From Chloroflexota bacterium (GTDB lineage Bacteria > Chloroflexota > Limnocylindria > QHBO01), in assembly GCA_005879775.1 (NCBI GenBank), contig VBJX01000030.1, forward strand, positions 1-8,451: a stretch of 8,451 nt of DNA, in the 5' to 3' direction. The notes below the pieces were generated by a model. It had not been told where the DNA came from. It worked only from the letters and a program-made list of their open reading frames with translations, and made no database searches. The position numbers and the translations under genes were made by a program. Positions 1-6,007 of the stretch are shown here, in pieces (the stretch's first letter is position 1; every line of letters starts with the position of its first letter).

Positions 1-515
1 AGCGTGGAGTGGACCGTGAAGAAGGCCAGCGTCCGCGGGTCGTCGACCCCGTACTGCTCGACCAGGCCCCGGATCTTCTCGGCTGCGACCTCGGGGACCT
101 GCCCCTCATACGCGTAGAGAGCGGCGATCCCGGCCGCAAGCGACTCGTCGCTCACCGCCGACCAGTAGGTCGACAACAGCGCGCGCGTCCCATCGTTGAG
201 CTCCGCGCCCCGAACCGACCCCCGGTCCGCCCCGATCCCCTCCCCGAAGCGCAGCCACAGCTCGGCATGGTTCACCTCGCCGTGCTCCTCGTCCCACAGG
301 TTGTCCAGGATCTGCTGGCGCACATCGGGCCGCTCCGAGCGGGTGTGCAAAGCCGAAAGCAGCCGCGGGAAGGTCGATTCGAAGGCGTAGTACTGGCGGG
401 CGTACTCCTGCAGCGCCTCGCGGGAGAGCGTTCCCTCGCGCCACTTTGTATAGAACGGGTGAGTCAGCAGGTGGCGCTCGGCGATCTGCTCGTCAATGCG
501 CTGCAACAGGTCCAT
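1..515 (-). CDS. CADD/PqqC-like haem-oxygenase-fold dimetal oxygenase, probable p-aminobenzoate synthase (3' partial)
   Basis: The first 171 residues are visible; the C-terminus lies beyond base 1. It is an all-helical protein of the TenA/PqqC/CADD (COG5424) type. Candidate metal ligands are E76 and H83 (in the WDEEHGEVNHAE stretch), E137 (in YAYEG) and H169; two expected ligands, D173 and H176, would fall just outside the window. From my memory of Chlamydia trachomatis CADD, its ligands are E81, H88, E142 and H174, and its residues implicated in p-aminobenzoate formation are Y27, Y43, Y141 and K152. All eight have a counterpart here at a constant offset of five (Y22, Y38, Y136, K147 and the four ligands). 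CADD is reported to build p-aminobenzoate from its own side chains with a metal cofactor and O2, feeding folate synthesis. A strong GGAGGAG ribosome site lies 9 nt before the ATG. No PQQ genes are adjacent, so PqqC is less likely; a general TenA-like role is the alternative. Confidence 0.8.
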   Translation of the reverse strand, partial: MDLLQRIDEQIAERHLLTHPFYTKWREGTLSREALQEYARQYYAFESTFPRLLSALHTRSERPDVRQQILDNLWDEEHGEVNHAELWLRFGEGIGADRGSVRGAELNDGTRALLSTYWSAVSDESLAAGIAALYAYEGQVPEVAAEKIRGLVEQYGVDDPRTLAFFTVHST

Positions 516-524
516 CGGGCGGGG

Positions 525-531
525 CTCCTCC
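525..531 (-). promoter_or_regulatory. Shine-Dalgarno site of the CADD-like gene
   Basis: On the minus strand this reads GGAGGAG, 9 nt before the ATG at 515. It fixes the start codon. It stands out because most other genes here have no such site. Confidence 0.7.
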
Positions 532-567
532 ACTCAGGTCATCGGCCGTTCGTCAGCCGTGGACGTC

Positions 568-573
568 AGGATA
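568..573 (-). promoter_or_regulatory. Candidate -10 element of the CADD-like gene
   Basis: TATCCT on the minus strand matches TANNNT and would start a leader of about 45 nt carrying the Shine-Dalgarno site. It lies in the 74-bp gap after the upstream flavoprotein gene. No convincing -35 box is visible. Confidence 0.35.
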
Positions 574-589
574 GCCCGATAAAGCCCAC

Positions 590-1729
590 TCAGGCGCCGA
601 ACCAGCGGGCCAGGCGCTCCATCTCGAAGCGTTCCTTCGCCGCTCGCTGCTCAACTGATGGCATGGTGAGCGAGACATCAAGCGGATCGGCGTAGAACCC
701 GCCCTGCACAGTGCTTGCCTCCCCGTTGCCCATCTCGACGAAGCAGGACGCGTTCCCGTCGAAGGTGGTCGTGGGTGCCTCGCCGCGCAAGGTGGCGGCG
801 ATGCGGGTGGCGACCGCTTCTCCCTGGCGCTCCGCGAACAGGCCGGCTTTAGGGAGGGGCAGCCCGTTGGCCAGGGTGATCCCTACGCAGTCGCCAATCG
901 CGTAGACGCCCGGGTGTCCGGTCTCCAGCGTCGCGCGGTCGACGGACACCCAGCCGCCACCGTCTGCCAGGCCGGCTTCGACCAGGACCGATGGAACCCG
1001 GTGCGGCGGCACCGCCAGCAGCACGTCGAAGGGCAGCTCCTCGTTTCCCTGGAGGTGCACCGTTCCTCGCGAGACCTCCGTCGCCAGACGGCCGCCCAGA
1101 TAGGCGATCCCCCGCTCGACGAGGCGGGCCACGATCGGGGCGCCGCCAGCCTGACCCAGGATCGGCAGCGGGATCGGGGCAGGCCCGAACAAGGTCAGCT
1201 GGGCCTCGATGCCGCGAGCGTCGCTCCGGTCGCTGAGGAGCATCGCCAGCTCGAACGGAGCCGGTGGGCAGCTGTACGGCGTCCCGAAGATGCCGATCAG
1301 CACCCGGCCGCCACGGAAGGCATCGACCACACCATGGACATGGTCGAGGTGGAATCGGTCCCATGCGTTCAACCCATGCTCGGCCAGGCCGGGAACCGCT
1401 TCGAGGTCATGGATCGCGCCCAGGGCGAGGACAAGCGCATCGGCCTCGATCGTTTCGCCGTCGACCGTTGCTGTGCGTGATCCTGGATCCACCCCGTCAA
1501 TTCGCCCCTGGCGAAAGGCGATCCCCCGCCGGGCGAGGCTGGCCAACGAGCGGGTGCCGTACGCGATCGGTGAGATGCCCAGGATGGCCCATGTCTTGCG
1601 CAGCCCCATGGCGAAATCGTCGTATTGATCGAGGAGGACAACCTCGTCCGATTCGGCAAGCTGCCCCCGAAGCGCCACCGCCGTGGCGATGCCGCCGAAG
1701 CCAGCCCCGAGGACGAGAACGCGCGCCAT
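590..1729 (-). CDS. FAD-dependent oxidoreductase of the sulfide:quinone reductase / flavocytochrome c family
   Basis: This 379-residue protein has an N-terminal FAD-binding Rossmann motif GAGFGG (residues 8-13), a LALGA segment (101-105) and the second FAD motif around YAIGD (276-280). The stretch Y152-S-C-P-P-A-P-F-E160 matches the CPPGPYE motif of flavocytochrome c sulfide dehydrogenase, so C154 and C329 are candidates for its redox-active disulfide; C281 follows the GD motif. Length fits the family, which passes electrons from sulfide or NAD(P)H to quinone or cytochrome. No cytochrome subunit or clear membrane anchor is seen, so the acceptor is unknown. The short C-terminal RLARWFG end is typical of uncharacterised actinobacterial and Chloroflexota members. 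The gene lies 24 bp after the MFS-CNB gene, and a TANNNT box 6 nt before its ATG suggests its own leaderless transcript. Substrate cannot be assigned from sequence. Confidence 0.85.
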   Translation of the reverse strand: MARVLVLGAGFGGIATAVALRGQLAESDEVVLLDQYDDFAMGLRKTWAILGISPIAYGTRSLASLARRGIAFRQGRIDGVDPGSRTATVDGETIEADALVLALGAIHDLEAVPGLAEHGLNAWDRFHLDHVHGVVDAFRGGRVLIGIFGTPYSCPPAPFELAMLLSDRSDARGIEAQLTLFGPAPIPLPILGQAGGAPIVARLVERGIAYLGGRLATEVSRGTVHLQGNEELPFDVLLAVPPHRVPSVLVEAGLADGGGWVSVDRATLETGHPGVYAIGDCVGITLANGLPLPKAGLFAERQGEAVATRIAATLRGEAPTTTFDGNASCFVEMGNGEASTVQGGFYADPLDVSLTMPSVEQRAAKERFEMERLARWFGA

Positions 1730-1735
1730 GCGCTC

Positions 1736-1741
1736 AGGTTA
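1736..1741 (-). promoter_or_regulatory. Candidate -10 element for leaderless transcription of the flavoprotein gene
   Basis: TAACCT on the minus strand ends exactly 6 nt before the ATG at 1729, so transcription would begin at or next to the start codon. No Shine-Dalgarno site is present in the 24-bp gap. Confidence 0.5.
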
Positions 1742-1753
1742 GCCGCTGTGCCC

Positions 1754-3388
1754 TCAGGCGGGTTTCCGCAGACGCGCCTCAACGACCGCATCAGCGGCGG
1801 TGCGGCTCTCACGGTCACCCGTCACTGCAGCCAGGAACGCGTCCCGCTCCAGCGCGTAGGCAAGGACCGGGCCCGCGGCGGTGACGGTGGCCGTGCGCGG
1901 CACGTCACGCAGCAGGGCGATCTCCCCGAACCAGTCGCCTGGCCCGAAGCGCGCCACGACCCGGCCGTCGATCGCCACCGTCGCCCTGCCATCGGCCAGG
2001 ATGTAGAACCGGTCGCCCACGTCGCCCTGATGGATGATCAGGTCGCCACCGGTGTATCGCACCGCCACCAGGTCGCCGGCGACCTGTTCCAGGACGGTCA
2101 TCGGTAGCGGGGCGAGCATCGGCACACCGCGCAGCAGCGCCAGCTGGCGCTCGGGGATGACGCCGCGCGCGTCCGCGCGCGAGATCTGGCGCCAGGTGAT
2201 GACCGCCAGGACCGGCAGCAGGGCGCCGGTCACGATCAGCGCCCCGCGCGAACCAACCACCAGCACGAGCGGTGGCGCCAGCACCGAGCCGAAGCCGGTC
2301 CCCAGCATGACGGCAGCTTCGAGGACCCCGAACACGCGTCCACGGACCGCGTTCGGCACCGTCCGCTGCAGCAGGGTGAATCCCGAGACGTCCAGGATCG
2401 CGTTGCCCAGCCCCAGGATGGCAAGGAAGAGGACGGCCGGGGCGGCGATCGGGATGAGCCCGATGAGGAGGATCGGCGACCCCCACAGCACGAGGCCGGC
2501 CGTGAAGGAGGGAGCCATCCGGGTGCGGCCGACCAGCGAGACCGCCAGCAGGGCGCCGATCAACCCTCCCGCCCCGATCGCCGAGTTCAGGTAGCCGACC
2601 CCCTCCTGCCCGATGCGGAGCAGGTCCACTGCGGCGATCACGACCAGGACGTTGAGGAGGCCGCGCACCACGATCTGCGAGGTGAAGAGTCCCACCACCA
2701 GGCCGGCCGACGGGTAGTCGCGCAGCGCCCGCAGCCCGCCGAACATGGTGTGCAGCAGGTCCGGCCGGTCCGGGTGGAAGCGCAGCGCCTGGGAGGGGCG
2801 GACGCCGCTGATCGCCAGCGCGGCGAGGGCGAAGCCGCCGGCCGGCACCACGAAGCCCCAGACCGGAGCCGCGTAGGCGATCAACAGGCCACCGGCGATC
2901 GGGCCGATCAGCGTGCCCAGCCCTTCGAACGTGCTCGAGGCGACGTTCGAGGCGACCAGCTCTTCCGGCGATCGGGCCAGGGCGGGCAGCAGCGGCGCAT
3001 GGGTCGGCCGATGCAGCACGCCGAACAACGCGTCGATCGGCGCCAGCAGGTAGACCACCAGCGGCCAGCCGGCCAGGACCGCCACCGCCACCAGCCCGAC
3101 GGTCGTCGCCCGTCCAAGGTGGACGCCAAGGAGAACCCGATGGCGCGGCAGCCGATCGGTGATCGTAGACAGCGCGGGCGCCAGGAGCGCCGCGGGGAGC
3201 GTGCGGGCCAGCCCCAGGACGCCGACCGCCACCACGCCGCTCTGGTTGTAGGCGTACACCCAGAGCGCCACCAGCCACGCCCACTCCGATGCCCAGCCCA
3301 GCATCCAGGCCGCCTCGGCACGGCGGATGTCTGGGTTGGCGAAGACTCGACGCAGGGCGCCAACGGCGACGCCGAGGCTGCTGATCAT
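1754..3388 (-). CDS. MFS transporter with C-terminal cyclic-nucleotide-binding domain
   Basis: This 544-residue protein has two parts. Residues about 15-400 are strongly hydrophobic with roughly 12 membrane segments, a short basic loop DRLPRHR (78-84) after the second or third helix, and a second-half loop RTVPNAVRGRVFG (342-354), as in MFS drug/efflux-type permeases. Residues about 422-520 form a CNB domain. Its phosphate-binding cassette runs from F487-G-E489 to P497-R-T-A-T501 and keeps the Glu and Arg that contact ribose and cyclic phosphate, so ligand binding is plausible. Transport may be gated by cAMP, cGMP or another nucleotide (inference). Similar fusions occur in GC-rich Chloroflexota and Actinobacteria. 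The substrate is unknown. The gene starts 31 bp after the His-rich gene and a TANNNT box lies 9 nt before the ATG. No ribosome site is seen. Confidence 0.88.
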   Translation of the reverse strand: MISSLGVAVGALRRVFANPDIRRAEAAWMLGWASEWAWLVALWVYAYNQSGVVAVGVLGLARTLPAALLAPALSTITDRLPRHRVLLGVHLGRATTVGLVAVAVLAGWPLVVYLLAPIDALFGVLHRPTHAPLLPALARSPEELVASNVASSTFEGLGTLIGPIAGGLLIAYAAPVWGFVVPAGGFALAALAISGVRPSQALRFHPDRPDLLHTMFGGLRALRDYPSAGLVVGLFTSQIVVRGLLNVLVVIAAVDLLRIGQEGVGYLNSAIGAGGLIGALLAVSLVGRTRMAPSFTAGLVLWGSPILLIGLIPIAAPAVLFLAILGLGNAILDVSGFTLLQRTVPNAVRGRVFGVLEAAVMLGTGFGSVLAPPLVLVVGSRGALIVTGALLPVLAVITWRQISRADARGVIPERQLALLRGVPMLAPLPMTVLEQVAGDLVAVRYTGGDLIIHQGDVGDRFYILADGRATVAIDGRVVARFGPGDWFGEIALLRDVPRTATVTAAGPVLAYALERDAFLAAVTGDRESRTAADAVVEARLRKPA

Positions 3389-3397
3389 GGCCCCGCG

Positions 3398-3403
3398 AGA
3401 ATA
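3398..3403 (-). promoter_or_regulatory. Candidate -10 element of the MFS-CNB gene
   Basis: TATTCT on the minus strand is close to the TATAAT consensus and ends 9 nt before the ATG at 3388. This predicts a leader of only a few nucleotides. No Shine-Dalgarno site lies between. Confidence 0.45.
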
Positions 3404-3419
3404 CGCGGAGCCGCGCCGG

Positions 3420-4124
3420 CTACCGGCCCAGGCCCGCCAGGTCCTGCTCGATCACAGTTCGATCTTGCGGATTCGCAATGGCAGCCGTGGCGGCCTGCGC
3501 CCGCTCGAGCCAGATGCCGAATCCCTGCCGGTCCCCCGTCACCCATGCCGCGCGCGCAAGCGCCTCATAGGCCGCGGCCAGGACCCAGTCGCCCAGGCCC
3601 GATTCCTGGCAGATGGCCAGCGACGAGCGGGCGTGGTGCATCGCCGGCTCGCCGCGACCCAGGACGGCATAGACGCGCGAGCACTGCCACTCCCCCACGG
3701 CCAGCTGCTGAGGCCCCGACCCCTGGCGCACCTGGCCCCAATGCCAGCGCGAGGCGTGGGCGGCGTGGACCATCTGGTCGTCCTGGAACGGGCTCCGATT
3801 CGGCGTGCGCAGCAGCTCCCAGACCTGGTTGAAGAGGCCCACCGCCAGCTCGCGATGCTGGTCCTCGTCGAACGGGTCGGCGTGCTTGTGGTCATGCTCG
3901 CCGCCCTCGTGGGAGTGCTCGTGGCCGGCGTGCTCGTCCGGCCCCGCCTCCTGCGCCTGGACCGGTCCCTCGAAGAGGCCGCCGCCGACCATCGCGTTCA
4001 GTGCATCGGCGTCGAAGTCGTCCATGTCGATCTCGATCTCGGTCGGATCGCCCTGTTCGTGGCCGTCGTGGCCGTTGTGGCCGGCATGGCCGGTTGGCTC
4101 ACTCGGGTCGGAGAGGTCGCTCAT
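3420..4124 (-). CDS. Conserved TPR-like protein with a His-rich acidic N-terminal extension
   Basis: This 234-residue protein has no signal peptide. Residues 1-90 are acidic and histidine-rich. H13, H16, H19 and H22 recur every third residue, and H65, H68, H70, H72, H77, H79 and H81 form a second cluster. Between them is a very acidic stretch (E29 to D40). Such segments commonly bind Ni, Zn or Cu. Residues about 90-234 are helical with TPR-like repeats (QMVHAAHASRWHWGQV, AVGEWQCSRVYAVLGR, WVLAAAYEALARA). They resemble a widespread uncharacterised family of actinobacteria and Chloroflexota whose members usually lack so long a His-rich extension, as far as I recall. The function is unknown; a metal-binding or metal-responsive adaptor is speculation. 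No Shine-Dalgarno site is present; a TANNNT box is 8 nt upstream of the ATG. Element E0 begins 28 bp upstream. Confidence 0.82.
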   Translation of the reverse strand: MSDLSDPSEPTGHAGHNGHDGHEQGDPTEIEIDMDDFDADALNAMVGGGLFEGPVQAQEAGPDEHAGHEHSHEGGEHDHKHADPFDEDQHRELAVGLFNQVWELLRTPNRSPFQDDQMVHAAHASRWHWGQVRQGSGPQQLAVGEWQCSRVYAVLGRGEPAMHHARSSLAICQESGLGDWVLAAAYEALARAAWVTGDRQGFGIWLERAQAATAAIANPQDRTVIEQDLAGLGR

Positions 4125-4132
4125 GGTCGGCT

Positions 4133-4138
4133 AGGGTA
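4133..4138 (-). promoter_or_regulatory. Candidate -10 element of the His-rich gene
   Basis: TACCCT on the minus strand ends 8 nt before the ATG at 4124. With a 17-bp spacer, the -35 region would fall on about 4156-4161, inside the first palindrome of element E0. Confidence 0.4.
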
Positions 4139-4151
4139 GTCGGCTTGCACC

Positions 4152-4292
4152 GTGAACGCTCCATGTTCATATCAGCCAACTTCGGGGCGATCCGACGGTC
4201 TCGGTGGCGCCGGCGAACACCAGACGTTCAGGAAGGCCACGTTAGCCCCGAGAATTGGCCCAACTTGGCCGATGTGAACACCAGGTGTTCAC
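4152..4292. repeat. Palindromic element E0 (141 bp, three GAAC-N7-GTTC sites at 61-bp spacing)
   Basis: Three inverted repeats GAAC-N7-GTTC are centred at 4161, 4222 and 4283, exactly 61 bp apart. The last, GTGAACACCAGGTGTTCAC (4274-4292), is a perfect 19-bp palindrome. After the first site comes TATCAGCCAACTTC (4170-4183). Before the third, in inverse orientation, is AACTTGGCCGAT (4262-4273). These boxes sit at equal distances from their sites (GCCA at +14, GGCC at -16). Inside, GCCAACTTCGGGGC (4175-4188) can pair with 4245-4259. The architecture is shared with E1 and E2. The sequence does not code and I do not recognise the family. Possible identities are a small non-autonomous mobile element, a structured RNA or an operator array. 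Confidence 0.8.
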
Positions 4293-4328
4293 GTGGCAGA
4301 CCCCATGCCGGCACGAACAAACGAGTCG

Positions 4329-4469
4329 GAGAGCGCTCAGTGCTCCTAACGGCCAAGTTGAGGAGCGGAAATGCCTTTTCTTGGCTCTGGGGAGCGTCCA
4401 GCGCTCCTCCACGTCAACTTGCGCCCCTGCGGCGAGGCTTCGTGGCCGTTAGGAGCGCTCAGCGCTCCC
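4329..4469. repeat. Palindromic element E1 (141 bp, three GAGC-N7-GCTC sites at 61-bp spacing)
   Basis: Three sites GAGC-N7-GCTC are centred at 4338, 4399 and 4460, again exactly 61 bp apart. The ends form a 25-bp inverted repeat (4331-4355 with 4443-4467, 23 of 25 complementary) that includes TAACGGCCA on the left and TGGCCGTTA on the right. Nested inside are AAGTTGA (4355-4361) facing TCAACTT (4414-4420) and GGAGCG (4362-4367) facing CGCTCC (4402-4407), so the whole element could fold into one long interrupted hairpin. It lies 36 bp from E0 and has the same length and spacing but different half-sites. Its right end overlaps the last codons and stop of the flavoprotein gene at 4459-6003. Together E0 and E1 fill most of the 334-bp gap between the two genes; nothing else is visible there. 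Confidence 0.85.
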
Positions 4470-6003
4470 GGCCAGCGGGCAGCAGCGGGGCGAGGATCGA
4501 GGTCAGCTGGGAACGGTGCTCTGAGCCTCGGTACTCGTTGAGGTCATCGGGGTCAAGGAGGTGCTCCTCCACCACTCCGCCCTTCCGGACGTAGACGGCG
4601 GGATAGAGGCGCGCGGCCGGATCGGGCTCGAGGGTGATGGCCACGGCATCGGGCCCGCCGGAGTCGACGAAGTCGGCCAAGGGCCAGATTCCCTCGTCGC
4701 GCCACCCTTCCTCCCCAGAGACCGATACCACCTGCGCCAGGTATGACCGCTGGTTCCAGAGCTCGGGCGCCAGGGTGGCAGCCTCGAGCAGGAACGCGAC
4801 GACCTCATCCGGCGCCAGGACAGGCCGAGGCAGATCCATCCCGAACCGCGTCCGCGCCAGGTGGCGGGCGAGGACCAGCGCGTTGTACCGATAGCCATGC
4901 AGCGCTCCGGAGTTGGCGGGAATCCCGTGCTTGCGCAGCCCGGCGGCAGCCTGGGTGATGGTGCCGGCGAAGAAGATGCCCGGCACCGAGACGCTCTCCC
5001 ACCATGGCGTCAGCGCCGGCTGCTTGCCCTGCGCGAAGGTGGCCACGCCAAGCGCCGGCAGGTCGCGCAACGGAACGGCGAAGCCGGTGGTGGCAATGGC
5101 GGCATCGGCTTCGTAGGTGTACTCGCGGGCATCCTCCGTGCGGCTCATGCGAACCCGAAAGCCAGCTCCCAAGGCCTCGATGCGGTCGATCTTCACGTCG
5201 AGCATGAAGACGCCGTTGTGCATGATCGCGTCCTCGTAGGGCTGGACGTATCGGGCTCGCACCCCGGCCAGTGAATGCTCGACGACCGACAGGGTCGCCG
5301 GCCGCGGCGAGGCCAGGATGATCTGCTTCGCCCACGGCAGGAGCGCGGTCGCCACCTCGAACGCCGAGTTCTGCTTGCCAATGACGAAGACCCGCTTGCC
5401 GGCGTACTCCTCTACCCGGCCAGCCTCCACGTAGTGCGGCACGAGCTCGATGCCCGGGGTCTTCGGCTTCCACGGCTCGGCCATCCCAACCGCAAAGACG
5501 ACCACCTGGGCGGTGTAGTCGCCGTCGGAGGTGGTGAGGACGAAGCGTCCGTCATCGGCCTTCCTGGTCGACTCCCAGGCGCAGTCGTAGCGGACCTGCA
5601 ACCCGGAGCGCGACACGAAGGTGGCCAGGTTCTCCTCCATGTTCGCCCGCGTCGGGAAGGAGGAGGTGCCGTCCATGAGCGCCGGCATCACGGCGCGCAG
5701 CGACACCTCGTCGGAGAGGAGGCTGTTCCAGTCGTACCACTCGCCGACCCTGCTGGCCGGGTCGCCCAGGGCATATGGCTTCGTCCACGACAGGAGCCGC
5801 TGGAAGAGCGGCAGGCGGCGGAACATGCCGCCCGGCGACGGGTCGGCCGAGATGGTGGCGCGGCCGATCCCCAGCTGGTCGAGCGCATGCGAGAACTGGA
5901 GGGCGCCGGGTCCGGAGCCGATCACGACGACCGGGTACTCGCCGGGCGGGAACGGCCGATCTGGTGGCCGGTCGCCGGACACCGGCCGCTGTACAGCAGC
6001 CAC
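4459..6003 (-). CDS. FOXRED2/FMO-like FAD-dependent, NAD(P)-binding oxidoreductase
   Basis: From a GTG at 6003 this is 514 residues. An N-terminal FAD motif GSGPGA (29-34) is followed by a D91-W-N-S-L segment typical of the FOXRED2-like branch of flavin monooxygenase-type proteins. A second Rossmann motif, GKQNSAFE (209-216), is also typical of that branch and differs from the classical GxGxxG. ATTGF (304-308) and GIFFAGT (342-348) complete the FAD site. An extra C-terminal segment of about 90 residues follows. The substrate is unknown; the fold oxidises an organic or thiol substrate with FAD and NAD(P)H. Open frame continues upstream of 6003 but runs inside the CNB gene, so the GTG 4 bp after that gene's stop is preferred; no ribosome site is visible, and GTG at 5982 is an alternative. 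Coupling to the CNB gene is likely. The stop codon lies inside element E1. Confidence 0.8.
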   Translation of the reverse strand: MAAVQRPVSGDRPPDRPFPPGEYPVVVIGSGPGALQFSHALDQLGIGRATISADPSPGGMFRRLPLFQRLLSWTKPYALGDPASRVGEWYDWNSLLSDEVSLRAVMPALMDGTSSFPTRANMEENLATFVSRSGLQVRYDCAWESTRKADDGRFVLTTSDGDYTAQVVVFAVGMAEPWKPKTPGIELVPHYVEAGRVEEYAGKRVFVIGKQNSAFEVATALLPWAKQIILASPRPATLSVVEHSLAGVRARYVQPYEDAIMHNGVFMLDVKIDRIEALGAGFRVRMSRTEDAREYTYEADAAIATTGFAVPLRDLPALGVATFAQGKQPALTPWWESVSVPGIFFAGTITQAAAGLRKHGIPANSGALHGYRYNALVLARHLARTRFGMDLPRPVLAPDEVVAFLLEAATLAPELWNQRSYLAQVVSVSGEEGWRDEGIWPLADFVDSGGPDAVAITLEPDPAARLYPAVYVRKGGVVEEHLLDPDDLNEYRGSEHRSQLTSILAPLLPAGRER

Positions 6004-6007
6004 GTGT

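Noticed and set aside
1..515. PQQ biosynthesis protein PqqC
   Set aside because: PqqC needs no metal and lacks the full set of acidic and His ligands seen here, and no other pqq genes are nearby.
4343..4453. Integron attC site, suggested by TCCTAAC and GTTAGGA in inverse orientation in E1
   Set aside because: The last base does not fit GTTRRRY and the corresponding first base does not fit RYYYAAC. E0 lacks a GTT core at that place, and no integrase or cassette array is visible.
4152..4469. CRISPR array, because of regular 61-bp spacing
   Set aside because: The repeats are only about 15-19 bp of partly conserved palindrome, change sequence between the two triplets, and are flanked by conserved inverted boxes inside the supposed spacers. 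No cas gene is present.
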